Below are positions 8,725 to 20,287 of a DNA stretch of 64,000 nucleotides, in pieces (positions within the stretch are counted from its first letter, which is position 1; each line of letters starts with the position of its first letter). Under the pieces are notes generated by a model. That model searched no databases and was not told the origin of the DNA. It was given only the letters and a program-made list of their open reading frames with translations. The stretch covers positions 62,001-126,000 of the forward strand of contig SVIC01000002.1 of NCBI GenBank assembly GCA_015055515.1, written 5' to 3'. This stretch comes from Clostridiales bacterium. Its GTDB lineage: Bacteria > Bacillota > Clostridia > Christensenellales > UBA1242. Made by a program: the position numbers and the translations under genes.

Positions 8725-9771
8725 CTAATCCTTCTTTTCTTTTAATTCTTTATTACGTAACTGACCACAAGCGCCTTCAATATCATCACCCAGACTTCTT
8801 CTTAATGTTGCACTTATCTGATGTGATGTTAAGATATTTAAGAATTGCTTGCAGCTGCCAATTGTAGGTGCTTTTAACGACCTGCCTTCAACCTCGTTCA
8901 ATCTTATTAAATTAACATGACAAGGAAAATCTGTCAAAAGATTTACTAATTGCATCGCGTGATTAGGTGTATTATTTACTCCCTCTATTAATGTATATTC
9001 TATAGTAATCCTTCTACTAGTAACAAGATTATAATACTTTGCGCTTTCAAGTATTGCAGATATAGGATAACTCTTTGCTATAGGCATAATTTGTTTTCTA
9101 ATAGTATCATTTGGAGCATGCAATGATATTGACAAGGTCACATTATAACCCAAGTCTGCCAGTTTTTCTATCTTTGGTGCAAGCCCACAAGTAGATATTG
9201 TTATATTCCTTACACTGAAATTATATAATGACTCGCTTGTAATTTGAGATAAGAACCTCGCAACATTATCGAAATTATCCAGAGGTTCGCCCGATCCCAT
9301 AAGAACAATATTAGATATTTTTCTGTCCTTTAAGTTGCCACCTAGATATTTATTTACAGCAATAATTTGACCTAAGATCTCTCCAGCGGATAAATTCCTT
9401 ACAAATCCATTAAGCCCACTAGCACAGAATGCACAATTCATCTTGCATCCAACTTGCGTACTTACGCATATTGAATTACCAAAAGCGTATTTTAACAGTA
9501 CTCCCTCTATAATATTCCCATCATATAGTTTGTACAAGAATTTTACGCTACCATCTTTGCTTTCTTTTGCCTTGTATATTTCTATCGGTTGTAATATTGC
9601 ACCAGCATCAATTATTTTCTCTAATAAAGACTTATTAATATTTATTTTTTCACCAAAATTTTTGCCGTTATACATGGCATCTAATAGCTGTTTCGCTCTA
9701 AATTTTGGCTCACCCATAGCCATAACTATTTCTTCTAATTCTTCCAGATTATAATCTAATAATATTTTCAT
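8725..9771 (-). CDS. rlmN: 23S rRNA A2503 / tRNA A37 C2-methyltransferase RlmN
   Basis: A 348-residue radical SAM methylase with the cluster motif C109-x3-C113-x2-C116 (CKMNCAFC) and the C-terminal GACGQL segment holding the methyl-carrying Cys. Length is typical. It methylates A2503 near the peptidyl transferase centre. The ATG overlaps the stop of rsmB by four bases (ATGA). Downstream it is followed directly by rsgA; in Bacillus the phosphatase-kinase pair prpC-prkC lies at this point. Confidence 0.95.
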   Translation of the reverse strand: MKILLDYNLEELEEIVMAMGEPKFRAKQLLDAMYNGKNFGEKININKSLLEKIIDAGAILQPIEIYKAKESKDGSVKFLYKLYDGNIIEGVLLKYAFGNSICVSTQVGCKMNCAFCASGLNGFVRNLSAGEILGQIIAVNKYLGGNLKDRKISNIVLMGSGEPLDNFDNVARFLSQITSESLYNFSVRNITISTCGLAPKIEKLADLGYNVTLSISLHAPNDTIRKQIMPIAKSYPISAILESAKYYNLVTSRRITIEYTLIEGVNNTPNHAMQLVNLLTDFPCHVNLIRLNEVEGRSLKAPTIGSCKQFLNILTSHQISATLRRSLGDDIEGACGQLRNKELKEKKD

Positions 9772-11063
9772 TCCCTTCTTAATCTCCCTATGAAGAACCC
9801 TTCACATCCACTTATATGAGGATAAAAAGTTCTCAATTTATGATACACTTCTGTCTCTACGCCATTGGTCTCAACATCAATAATTTTATAATTTTTATTA
9901 TTTTTAAGAAAAATTCCTACAATCTTCTCATTCTCTGCTTTTAATATAGAACATGTGCTGTATATTAACTCACCACCACTTTTCACATATTTGGCACCAT
10001 TTTCTAATATTTGCAGTTGGATATTACTTAACTCTTTTATTGAGTCTTTTGTTCTATTTAATAGTACATCGGGTTTTTTATTAGTTATTCCTAAGTTACT
10101 ACATGGCACATCGCATAGCACAACATCAAATGAATTTTCCCAATCTTTTCTATATATAGTTGCATCATTGATAATAGTTGTTATGTTATCTATATCGTAA
10201 GTATGAGCATATTTATTAATCAAATCCACTCTCATATCAGATACATCACATGATACAACTTGTGCATCGGGATTGTTTTGCGCAATTAATACGCTTTTAC
10301 CTCCAGGCGCAGCACAAAGATCAAGCACTCTTTTCGCATCTCTTCTCACATTATTTGCTGTAATTATGCTTGGCAATCCTTGCACAACATAACATTTTGA
10401 AATGTTTGGTATATTTAATAACTCTGAATATTCTACATACATAGTATTTTTGTATGCTGATTTAATATGCTTGACCTTATTTTCATCCAGTTTTGCAATA
10501 AAATCCTCGATAGTCATCTTATCTTCAAGTACACGGATATGTGTCAATGTAGTGAGTTCACAGTTAAGGAAATTCTCTACAAAATCAGTATCATGATCAT
10601 TAATTAACTCTTCGATTGCCCATATTGGATAAGAATATTTTACACTCAAGTACAACAAATAATCTTTGTCCTTGCTTGGCATTGTGGCATTGCGCTTAGC
10701 GATATTTTTTAGTGTGCCATTTATAAATCCAGCTACATATTTAGGCATAACAGCCTTAGCAATATTAACAAGTTCATTCACACAAGCGAAATCTGGAATA
10801 CTATTAAGATAGTACATGATATAAGTACCGATCTTAAGTAGCAATACTGCTAGTTTGTCTGGACTCTTCTTAACATACTGATTAATGATATATTCTAACG
10901 AAATATCTTTTTCTATAACACCATACACAATCTTAGTAACAAGCTTTGTATTACTTGTAGAGTGCTCTCGCTGGATTGTCTTATTTAGTTCAATTCCAGC
11001 ATATGCACCATTCTCATACACTTTTCTTAATATTGTGTAGGCTTGTCTTATCTCCTTATTCAC
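9768..11063 (-). CDS. rsmB: 16S rRNA m5C967 methyltransferase RsmB
   Basis: A 431-residue protein with an N-terminal NusB-like RNA-binding domain (about 1-140) and a C-terminal Rossmann methylase. SAM motif LCAAPGGKS, CDVPCSNLG with one catalytic Cys, and YSTCSI with the second identify the RsmB/Sun family. Starts inside the end of fmt (eight-base overlap) and ends inside rlmN, as part of the def-fmt-rsmB-rlmN operon. Confidence 0.94.
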   Translation of the reverse strand: MNKEIRQAYTILRKVYENGAYAGIELNKTIQREHSTSNTKLVTKIVYGVIEKDISLEYIINQYVKKSPDKLAVLLLKIGTYIMYYLNSIPDFACVNELVNIAKAVMPKYVAGFINGTLKNIAKRNATMPSKDKDYLLYLSVKYSYPIWAIEELINDHDTDFVENFLNCELTTLTHIRVLEDKMTIEDFIAKLDENKVKHIKSAYKNTMYVEYSELLNIPNISKCYVVQGLPSIITANNVRRDAKRVLDLCAAPGGKSVLIAQNNPDAQVVSCDVSDMRVDLINKYAHTYDIDNITTIINDATIYRKDWENSFDVVLCDVPCSNLGITNKKPDVLLNRTKDSIKELSNIQLQILENGAKYVKSGGELIYSTCSILKAENEKIVGIFLKNNKNYKIIDVETNGVETEVYHKLRTFYPHISGCEGFFIGRLRRE

Positions 11064-12015
11064 AGAATGCTCTGTCTCCTACCTTAATTTTTCCTGAATT
11101 CAATAAATCCTTTGCTTCTAATATTTTACCGTTTTCTGCTTGTAATCTATCTATACTTACATACTTGTCTCTTGCTTTTATAATTAGCCCAGCCTTACTC
11201 TTTGCTACGACTACATCTCCAGGATTTGCATCTAAATTTGCTAATATTTGTGATACCTCACATTCTTCTACTATATGAGCATTATAGAGCTTATATCTAT
11301 TGTCATTGATGTATGTAAAAGCAACTGGTGATGGATTAAGACCATGAATCATATTTACTATATCTTTTGCATTATTATTGAAATTGATCTTGCCATAATC
11401 AGACTTAAACATCGTACAATGTGTAGCCATTGTCTCGTCTTGCTCTATCATTTTGGCTGTTCCATTCTCTATCATATCCAATGCACGCAACAAAGTCTCA
11501 GCACCAAGGTGCGACAATCTATCAGACAACTCCCCATATGTCTCATTATCTAATATCTGCAACTCACTAGTAGTTATAATTGGACCATCATCTATGCCTA
11601 TACCACTCTGCAATATTGTTATACCTGTAGTCTTATCCCCATTTATAATTGCAGATTGAATAGGCGAAGCCCCCCTATATCTAGGCAAAATGCTACCATG
11701 TACGTTTATCACACCATACTTCTTTGCATATAAGATTTCCTTATTTAATATCTGCCCATACGCACAAGTCACTATTATATCGGCATCCAATTCTTTTATT
11801 GTATCTACACCCTCTAGCCTAATCTTATTGAATTGATATATATCATAACCATATTCTTTCGCAAGCATCTTTACTGGAGACTCTTGGAGTTTATTACTTC
11901 TGCCAGTCGCCTTATCAGGCTGTGTTATAACAGCAACAACCTCATGTCTACTATCAGCCAACGCCCTAAGACATGGTACTGCAAACTGCGGTGTGCCCAT
12001 ATATATTATCTTCAT
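11056..12015 (-). CDS. fmt: methionyl-tRNA formyltransferase
   Basis: A 319-residue enzyme that formylates initiator Met-tRNA. The N-terminal domain has MGTPQFAVPCL and the formyl-tetrahydrofolate site HGSILPRYRGASP with the catalytic His; residues from about 210 form the OB-type tRNA-binding domain. It lies between def and rsmB, the usual pairing of formylation with deformylation. Confidence 0.96.
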   Translation of the reverse strand: MKIIYMGTPQFAVPCLRALADSRHEVVAVITQPDKATGRSNKLQESPVKMLAKEYGYDIYQFNKIRLEGVDTIKELDADIIVTCAYGQILNKEILYAKKYGVINVHGSILPRYRGASPIQSAIINGDKTTGITILQSGIGIDDGPIITTSELQILDNETYGELSDRLSHLGAETLLRALDMIENGTAKMIEQDETMATHCTMFKSDYGKINFNNNAKDIVNMIHGLNPSPVAFTYINDNRYKLYNAHIVEECEVSQILANLDANPGDVVVAKSKAGLIIKARDKYVSIDRLQAENGKILEAKDLLNSGKIKVGDRAFCE

Positions 12016-12021
12016 ATCTTA

Positions 12022-12462
12022 CTACTCCACTATTTTATCTATAAATAGTATGCCATCTAGATGATCCAACTCATGACACACTGCAACGGCCGTGAAATCA
12101 CACACAGTCAATGTCATAGCATTTCCATACCTATCAAAAGCCTTTACAGTTATCTCGTATGGTCTCTCAACTTTGCCATTAGTGTTCTTAACACTAAGAC
12201 ACCCTTCCATACCCACTTGTTTGCCTTTTTTTGCTATTATCTCAGGATTAATCAGTTCTAACTTTAATCCATTTGCTTCAACTATAACAACCCTTTTTAA
12301 CACTCCTACTTGAACTGCCGCTATGCCACAGCCATTATTCTGGACCATTGTGTCGTACATATCATCCAGCAACTGCCATAGAGGTGCATCAAATTGGCTA
12401 ACTGCCTTGCTTTTCTTTCTAATTATTTCATTATCACTTAATATAATATTTCTTAACGCCAT
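12022..12462 (-). CDS. def: peptide deformylase
   Basis: A 146-residue metalloprotease removing the formyl group from nascent chains. The three motifs are GCGIAAVQVG (44-53), EGCLS with metal Cys 88, and HELDH with H130, E131 and H134. The glycine motif has Cys where most members have Gly-x-Gly-Leu, a small variation. AGGAG lies seven bases before ATG. It ends seven bases from fmt. Confidence 0.95.
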   Translation of the reverse strand: MALRNIILSDNEIIRKKSKAVSQFDAPLWQLLDDMYDTMVQNNGCGIAAVQVGVLKRVVIVEANGLKLELINPEIIAKKGKQVGMEGCLSVKNTNGKVERPYEITVKAFDRYGNAMTLTVCDFTAVAVCHELDHLDGILFIDKIVE

Positions 12463-12531
12463 AATTTTCTCCTAAAGTATCATTATAGTATAGCATAGCC
12501 ACACATATTTTGCAAATAGTAAAAACAAGTT

Positions 12532-14733
12532 TTATGATAAGCTAAGTGGGTTATTTTCAACAAATACAGACACTTTGTTTTTCTCATATTTATCTAATAC
12601 TTGATAGATTTTAGATACAATTTCTTTGCTTAATGTTCTATTAAATCTTAACACAACTTGAAACCTATATTTGTTCTTTAATTTACTAAGAGGTGACTGC
12701 ATTGCTTGTAGAAAATATATTTCATTTTTGTATTCAACCTTCAATGCTTTTAAGTCATTGAAGATATCTCTTGTATAATTTCTAGCATTATTTTCATTCT
12801 CACTACTTATCAATATTCTAATAATTTCAGCAAAAGGTGGAAAATGTGTAGTTTGCCTTAGATTAATTTCTTTTTCATAAAATTTAGAATAATTGTAGTT
12901 CGCAACCAGATTGTATACATAGTTGTTTGGGAAATAGGTTTGTAATACAACTCTACCCTCTGCACTACTTCTGCCTGCACGGCCTGCTACTTGTGTGATC
13001 AACTGGAAGGTTTTTTCACTTGCACGATACTCTCCGAAGAACAAACTTAGGTCTGCATCTAGAATACCAACAAGGTCTACTTCGGGAAAATCATGCCCTT
13101 TTGCTATCATCTGAGTACCTACTAGTATAGATGGCTTTGACCTAGCAAATTCTGCTAATATATTTGCATGGCTATTTTTTGTCTTGGTTGTATCCATATC
13201 CATACGGAATATTGGTATGTTTGGAAAAATATTTTTCAAATCTTCTACAACCTTTTGGGTTCCAGTACCCCCCAATTTAATTTCATCGCTACCACATTCT
13301 GGACATTTATTAAAACTACGAAATCTGTTGCCACAATAATGACATTTCAGTTCGCCACACTCTTTGTGATAACTAAGGGTAAGATCACAAGCCGGACACC
13401 TAGGAATATATCCACATGCTTTACAGCTAACAAAACTAGAAAAACCCCTTCTATTAATAAAAATAATTGCCTGGTTGTTTCTCTTGATTGTATTTGATAG
13501 TTCTTGAATAAGTCTGTTTGAAAATATAGATGTATTGCCCGACTTAAATTCTGCTAGCATATCTATAATCTCTATCGTTGGCATTTCTTTGTTATTTGCA
13601 CGAATAGGCAATTCAAGCCTTACAAAATCCTCTTTCTCTGACTTATAATAACTCTCGATATTAGGAGTTGCACTACCTAACACAACAGGGCAATCATTGT
13701 ATTTTGCCCTTAATTTTGCAACCTTGTATGTCTCATATCTAGGATTACTATCGGATACATATGAATTATCGTGCTCCTCATCAATGATGATCACTCCGAC
13801 ATTCTCTATTGGTGTAAATATTGCACTTCTTGCACCTACTACGATCTTTGCTTCTTTCTTATAGATCCTATTCCATTCATCGAACTTTTCGCCCGAACTA
13901 AGTCCGCTATGTATAACTGCAATATCACTGCCAAATGTAGATGTAAAAATAGAAACCATCTGGGGTGTAAGCGAAATTTCTGGAACAAGCATAATAGCAG
14001 TTTTTTTCTCAGCAAGACATTTTCTAATGATTCTAGTATATACCTCAGTCTTCCCACTGCCAGTAACACCATGCAGTAAGAACATATTATATTTTGAATT
14101 AGAGATTGCGTCTACTGCTTCTTGTTGATATTTATTTAATACAACGTCTTTTTTTTCCTTGAATATTGTTGATTGCAGTCTGTTTTTTGTTCGTTCTTTT
14201 ACTATTACTACCCCATCATCTATCATCTTTTTTAACGATGCTGATGAGAAATTTTTTGCCAGATTAGTATATGTTTCTTCGCCCTTTTGTTCCAAATACT
14301 TAACAATAAGGATTGGATTTTTCGAATTTTTTCTTAGTGTTGAGAGATATTTATCTATGTCAATATCATGATTCAATGTCACATATTTGACTACTAAATT
14401 GTGTATGTTGCCATTCCTTATTTCTGAAGGAATAACCAACTTAATTAAATCAATATATTTAAGATAGAAGTCTGACTTCATATTATGAACTAATTGGATT
14501 AATTCTGGTTTAATTATTTGCGGTAAAAGTACTTCTTTGACCTCCTTCAACTTATCTAAATCATAATCGGAATAGTCCTTAATATTAAGAACAAATCCAT
14601 ATATTGACCTATTTCCGAAGGGTACGCTTACCATATCACCAATATTGACCAAAAAATCTTCAGATATCCTATAATCGAATACCTTATCTACCTCACTATT
14701 AACAATGTCTACTATTACTTCCGCTATCTTCAT
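12532..14733 (-). CDS. priA: primosomal replication restart helicase PriA
   Basis: A 733-residue superfamily 2 helicase that reloads the replisome at stalled forks. Order: N-terminal DNA-binding domain starting MKIAEVIVDI, Walker A GVTGSGKTEVY, DEEH box, a zinc-binding insert with four Cys pairs (CKACGYIPRCPAC, CHYC, CPEC), then the C-terminal helicase lobe with QVAGRAGR. A TTG at 14793 would add 20 residues, but the ATG at 14733 matches the family start exactly. No strong Shine-Dalgarno is visible before it. In Bacillus coaBC lies between rpoZ and priA; here it is absent. Confidence 0.95.
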   Translation of the reverse strand: MKIAEVIVDIVNSEVDKVFDYRISEDFLVNIGDMVSVPFGNRSIYGFVLNIKDYSDYDLDKLKEVKEVLLPQIIKPELIQLVHNMKSDFYLKYIDLIKLVIPSEIRNGNIHNLVVKYVTLNHDIDIDKYLSTLRKNSKNPILIVKYLEQKGEETYTNLAKNFSSASLKKMIDDGVVIVKERTKNRLQSTIFKEKKDVVLNKYQQEAVDAISNSKYNMFLLHGVTGSGKTEVYTRIIRKCLAEKKTAIMLVPEISLTPQMVSIFTSTFGSDIAVIHSGLSSGEKFDEWNRIYKKEAKIVVGARSAIFTPIENVGVIIIDEEHDNSYVSDSNPRYETYKVAKLRAKYNDCPVVLGSATPNIESYYKSEKEDFVRLELPIRANNKEMPTIEIIDMLAEFKSGNTSIFSNRLIQELSNTIKRNNQAIIFINRRGFSSFVSCKACGYIPRCPACDLTLSYHKECGELKCHYCGNRFRSFNKCPECGSDEIKLGGTGTQKVVEDLKNIFPNIPIFRMDMDTTKTKNSHANILAEFARSKPSILVGTQMIAKGHDFPEVDLVGILDADLSLFFGEYRASEKTFQLITQVAGRAGRSSAEGRVVLQTYFPNNYVYNLVANYNYSKFYEKEINLRQTTHFPPFAEIIRILISSENENNARNYTRDIFNDLKALKVEYKNEIYFLQAMQSPLSKLKNKYRFQVVLRFNRTLSKEIVSKIYQVLDKYEKNKVSVFVENNPLSLS

Positions 14734-14829
14734 ATGATCATAACTTATTTTATATTTGCTTTTTACAAACCTACTTGCACTTAAAGTATACAATAAATGA
14801 AATAAATATCATAGACAATTCAACATACC

Positions 14830-14860
14830 AAAGAAAAAAATCTATTTAATAATAGATTTT
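14830..14860 (-). terminator. rho-independent terminator after rpoZ
   Basis: Ten-bp stem (14837-14846 with 14851-14860, loop TAAT) overlapping the rpoZ stop, followed on the minus strand by TTTTTCTTT. It separates the pcrA-ligA-rpoZ group from priA and its followers. Confidence 0.8.
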
Positions 14861-15077
14861 ATTCTGTGGTAATATTATTCTGTACATTGTCTTCTTCGGC
14901 AATAACTGTACCTTCATATATTTCATGTACAGCTCTAGTTACTTCTGGTATAGCATTCAACTCTTCTTCTGTCAAAGTTCTTTGTAAATATTTTGCTCTT
15001 TTTCCAGCAAGAACTGCTAACTTATATGGATTGCCTACTTTCTTTACTAATTTATCAATTGGTGGTTCTAGTAACAT
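14859..15077 (-). CDS. rpoZ: RNA polymerase omega subunit
   Basis: A 72-residue omega subunit, recognised by PPIDKLVKKVGNPYKLAVLA and GKRAKYL, the segment that clamps the beta-prime C-terminus. Slightly longer acidic tail than usual (EEDNVQNNITTE). AAGGAG is seven bases before ATG. The usual upstream partner gmk is not here; ligA precedes it instead. Confidence 0.93.
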   Translation of the reverse strand: MLLEPPIDKLVKKVGNPYKLAVLAGKRAKYLQRTLTEEELNAIPEVTRAVHEIYEGTVIAEEDNVQNNITTE

Positions 15078-15143
15078 AATATAGCTCCTTCATTAATATA
15101 TCTTGTAGTATAACCTAAATATAAAAATATTTCAACTTAAATT

Positions 15144-17099
<1,956 letters not shown>

Positions 17100-17103
17100 T
17101 CAC

Positions 17104-19368
17104 CTATTTTATAAGAGTTAACGGTGCAAAGTCCAAAGACAATTTCTTCACACCAATTTTATCAAACTGACAAGAAGCATAAATGCTTCCTTCTACATTC
17201 TCTAATCCTACAATTCTACCCGTGCCAAACTTTGGATGTGACACCATTGAGTTGATTTTATATTCACTGAACTTGTTTTGTTCTTTTAACTTATTTGCCT
17301 TTATACTAATAAAATTCATAGAAGTATCAAGGCTAGACTTAGTAGATGTAGACGCAAAAGATGGCTTATTATAATTCGTTCCATAAGTGTTAGAATAAGA
17401 ATTCGAATAACTATTATGATAACTATAGTTATTCTCTGAATAATATTGCCTATTAGTATTCACTGTAGGAGCAGCTAGCTTCATCTCTTTCAAGAATCTA
17501 CTCTCGGTTGTGTAACTTCTATTTCCATATAAGAATCTGGATTTTGCTCTGGTTATTACTAGGTTTTTCTTCGCTCTGGTTATTGCCACATACATAAGTC
17601 TACGCTCTTCTTCTAATTGAGCTGCATCATCCAATGCTCTAGACAGAGGAAAACACCCTTCTTCTGCACCAATTATATATACGTAGTCGAATTCCAAACC
17701 TTTGCTGGCATGTACAGTTGATACACTTATATTATCTCCATTACCATCACTTTCTTCAATGTTGTTTTCAAGTGTAACACTCTCAAGATAATCGGTTAGT
17801 GATGCTGTAGGATTGTTCTTCTCGTACATAATCATAGATTGAACCAATTGCTCAATATTTGCTTTTCTATCCACATCCTCATCAGAGTTAGTCGCATATT
17901 GTTCCATAATTTCACATTTACTTATAATAGATTTAATTAGTGAACTCATACTATCTGTCTCAAGAGAAGAAGTAAGTTGTCTCATCACCTCACTAAAGCC
18001 AGAAATCTTTGCTTTTAATGATGTAGGTAAATCATAATTATTATAATCCAAAACTATTTCTAATATTGATTTATTATTGACCTTTGCACATTCAGCCAAC
18101 TTATCAATACTTGCTTGTCCAATGCTACGCTTAGGATAATTGATTATTCTTAATAAGCTAATATCATCCTTAGGATTAGTTAACACCCTTAAATAAGCCA
18201 ACATATTCTTTATCTCTAATCTGTCGAAGAACTTATAGATACCACTAACTACAAATGGCAAGTTATAATTTAATAATTTCTCTTCTATCAATCTAGATAG
18301 TGCACTTATTCTCATTAATACACCAATAGAATTCAATGGCACACCGTTCATATATAGCCTATTAATACTTCTTGCAATATACTCAGCCTCTTCTATCTCA
18401 TCATTAGATTGTGAGTACACGACTGCATCACCATCTTCATTATTTGTATATAATGTCTTATCTATTCTAGATACATTGTTCTTTATTAGCATATTTGCTT
18501 TTGATATTATTGCCTTAGTGCTTCTATAATTTTGCTCTAATTTATAAATTTTTGCATTATTATATTCTTTTAAGAAATTCCTAATATTGTCTATATTGGC
18601 GCCACGCCAAGTATAAATACACTGATCCTCATCACCTACAACAAATATATTGCCATAATATTGAGATAATAATTTAACTAATTTATATTGTACTACGTTA
18701 GTATCTTGGAACTCATCTACAAGTATATATTTGAATTTCTTCTGGTATTTTTGTAATACATCACTAAATTCTTCGAACAATACCAATGTCTTATATAATA
18801 AGTCATCGAAGTCCAGACTATTGCATCGCCTCAACTCTTCTTCATACTCACTAAAGCCTTTCTGAATCAACTCCAAATCGGTATCATAACTAATTAATTT
18901 GCAATACTCTATTATTGACAAACCCTCATTCTTGGCCTGAGATATATGCCAAGACAACTTTTCTGCAAAACCCTCTTTGTCTACACCTAAGTTCTTAACA
19001 ACAGACTTAATTATCTTCTTTCTATCATTCTCATCACATATCGTAAAATATTTAGTATAACCATCAAGGTTTTCAATATTTTCCCTTAAGATCTTAACAC
19101 ACATAGCATGAAAGGTACTAACCCATACACCATAAGCCATTGTAGACATATTCTGTATTCTTTCTTTCATTTCTCGTGTAGCCTTATTAGTAAAAGTAAT
19201 AGCAAGAATCTCTGTAGGATCAGCAAAATTTTCATCTATTAGATAACAGATTCTGTGGGTTAACAACCTGGTCTTACCGCTACCAGCACCTGCCGTAACC
19301 AATATAGCGCCTTCAGTGTCTTTGGCTATTTGTAATTGCATATCATTTAAGTCGTTTATATTATACAT
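17104..19368 (-). CDS. pcrA: ATP-dependent DNA helicase PcrA
   Basis: A 754-residue superfamily 1A helicase of the UvrD/PcrA type. Motifs in order: AGAGSGKTRLL (Walker A), LAITFTNKATREMKER, VDEFQDTN (Walker B), GDEDQCIYTWRGA, QNYRS, VSTVHASKGLEFD and YVAITRAK. The Ser/Tyr/Asn-rich linker near 660-690 leads to a C-terminal Tudor-like domain (VSHPKFGTGRIV) that binds RNA polymerase in Bacillus PcrA. AAGGA lies seven bases before ATG. Confidence 0.96.
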   Translation of the reverse strand: MYNINDLNDMQLQIAKDTEGAILVTAGAGSGKTRLLTHRICYLIDENFADPTEILAITFTNKATREMKERIQNMSTMAYGVWVSTFHAMCVKILRENIENLDGYTKYFTICDENDRKKIIKSVVKNLGVDKEGFAEKLSWHISQAKNEGLSIIEYCKLISYDTDLELIQKGFSEYEEELRRCNSLDFDDLLYKTLVLFEEFSDVLQKYQKKFKYILVDEFQDTNVVQYKLVKLLSQYYGNIFVVGDEDQCIYTWRGANIDNIRNFLKEYNNAKIYKLEQNYRSTKAIISKANMLIKNNVSRIDKTLYTNNEDGDAVVYSQSNDEIEEAEYIARSINRLYMNGVPLNSIGVLMRISALSRLIEEKLLNYNLPFVVSGIYKFFDRLEIKNMLAYLRVLTNPKDDISLLRIINYPKRSIGQASIDKLAECAKVNNKSILEIVLDYNNYDLPTSLKAKISGFSEVMRQLTSSLETDSMSSLIKSIISKCEIMEQYATNSDEDVDRKANIEQLVQSMIMYEKNNPTASLTDYLESVTLENNIEESDGNGDNISVSTVHASKGLEFDYVYIIGAEEGCFPLSRALDDAAQLEEERRLMYVAITRAKKNLVITRAKSRFLYGNRSYTTESRFLKEMKLAAPTVNTNRQYYSENNYSYHNSYSNSYSNTYGTNYNKPSFASTSTKSSLDTSMNFISIKANKLKEQNKFSEYKINSMVSHPKFGTGRIVGLENVEGSIYASCQFDKIGVKKLSLDFAPLTLIK

Positions 19369-19395
19369 GGTTTTTCCTTATAATTATCATTACAC

Positions 19396-19427
19396 AAATA
19401 AAGAAATTCTCTTACAAGAATTTCTTT
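19396..19427 (-). terminator. hairpin, probable terminator after the 129-aa gene
   Basis: Eleven-bp stem (19400-19410 with 19417-19427) between the 129-aa gene and pcrA. The tail on the minus strand is TTTATTTG, so the U-run is imperfect. Confidence 0.55.
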
Positions 19428-19504
19428 TATCTGTACATAATATTATACCACACTCAACTCATTTAACAAAACAATAAGCATATTGTTTTGTGTAAGAATG
19501 CATT

Positions 19505-19894
19505 TTAGATAGCGCGCTTCTCTTTATTAAAATACCTTACACGCACATCATTATACTTCTCTGCCATTGTAAGTATATATGATTGTTTCTCTACATCGCT
19601 CAATCCATTAAAAATATCAATATCGATAAGTTGGGCGAATGGATTAAGGGAATAATCATCGGCATCTAACAACTCTATTACCCTTCTTTCGAATTCATCA
19701 TCGATCCTACTACCTATCTTTACATACTCTATTTTTGCCTTTAATTTCTTCATTGCACATGCATTTTTGATAAAATAATTACTTACTTTGGGAACAAAAG
19801 TCTGTTTCTCCTCTGTCTCTTTATACTCACCCTTCATCAGACGTTGTTTGGCAATGTTTGCCAATATCTTTAATTGATTATTTCTTTTTCTCAT
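19505..19894 (-). CDS. hypothetical protein, 129 aa
   Basis: A soluble, mixed alpha-helical protein with a very basic first 30 residues (MRKRNNQLKILANIAKQR) and a more acidic second half. No motif recognised. AGGAG five bases before ATG supports translation. It sits between rpsU and pcrA with terminators on both sides, so it is probably monocistronic. The basic start could contact nucleic acid; this is inference only. Confidence 0.65.
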   Translation of the reverse strand: MRKRNNQLKILANIAKQRLMKGEYKETEEKQTFVPKVSNYFIKNACAMKKLKAKIEYVKIGSRIDDEFERRVIELLDADDYSLNPFAQLIDIDIFNGLSDVEKQSYILTMAEKYNDVRVRYFNKEKRAI

Positions 19895-19967
19895 TTCTTC
19901 TCCTATTTTTTAGCGATAATATTATTGTATAACAATACATATTATTATCCTAAAATATATAGGAATG

Positions 19968-20008
19968 AAAAAAGACAGACTTTGTCGAAGCATGACTTGT
20001 TCTGTCTT
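19968..20008 (-). terminator. rho-independent terminator after rpsU
   Basis: Stem AAGACAGA (19972-19979) with TCTGTCTT (20001-20008), followed on the minus strand by TTTT, beginning 12 bases after the rpsU stop. Confidence 0.75.
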
Positions 20009-20019
20009 AATAAAAATAA

Positions 20020-20202
20020 TTATCTATTCTTTTTGTTTCTCTTTATAGCAGCCTTTTGCTTTTTCTTCTTCTTAACACTAGGCTTCTCATATTGCTCGTG
20101 CTTTCTTAGATCGCCGATGATACCATCTTTTTGGCATTTTCTCTTAAATCTCTTGATAGCGCTCTCAACATTCTCGTTCTCGCCAACTCTAACTGTAGAC
20201 AC
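20020..20202 (-). CDS. rpsU: 30S ribosomal protein S21
   Basis: A 60-residue basic protein with the S21 pattern VRVGENENVESAIKRFKRKC and LRKHEQYEKPSVKKKKK. It sits near the anti-Shine-Dalgarno end of 16S rRNA and helps initiation. It has its own promoter and terminator here, unlike the rpsU-dnaG arrangement of other bacteria. Confidence 0.96.
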   Translation of the reverse strand: MSTVRVGENENVESAIKRFKRKCQKDGIIGDLRKHEQYEKPSVKKKKKQKAAIKRNKKNR

Positions 20203-20239
20203 TTATTTTTCACCCACTTTTTTATAAAATCTGAAGTAT

Positions 20240-20267
20240 ATTATACTCAAAAATAATACTTTGTCAA
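20240..20267 (-). promoter_or_regulatory. sigma-A promoter of rpsU
   Basis: TTGACA (20262-20267) and TATAAT (20240-20245) on the minus strand, spacer 16 bp, both perfect consensus hexamers. It lies about 40 bases upstream of the rpsU ATG. Confidence 0.82.
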
Positions 20268-20287
20268 CATTTTGAAAAATTAATTAA

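Noticed and set aside
14734-14793. TTG start adding 20 residues to PriA
   Set aside because: The added residues do not belong to the family, and the ATG at 14733 matches the conserved N-terminus.
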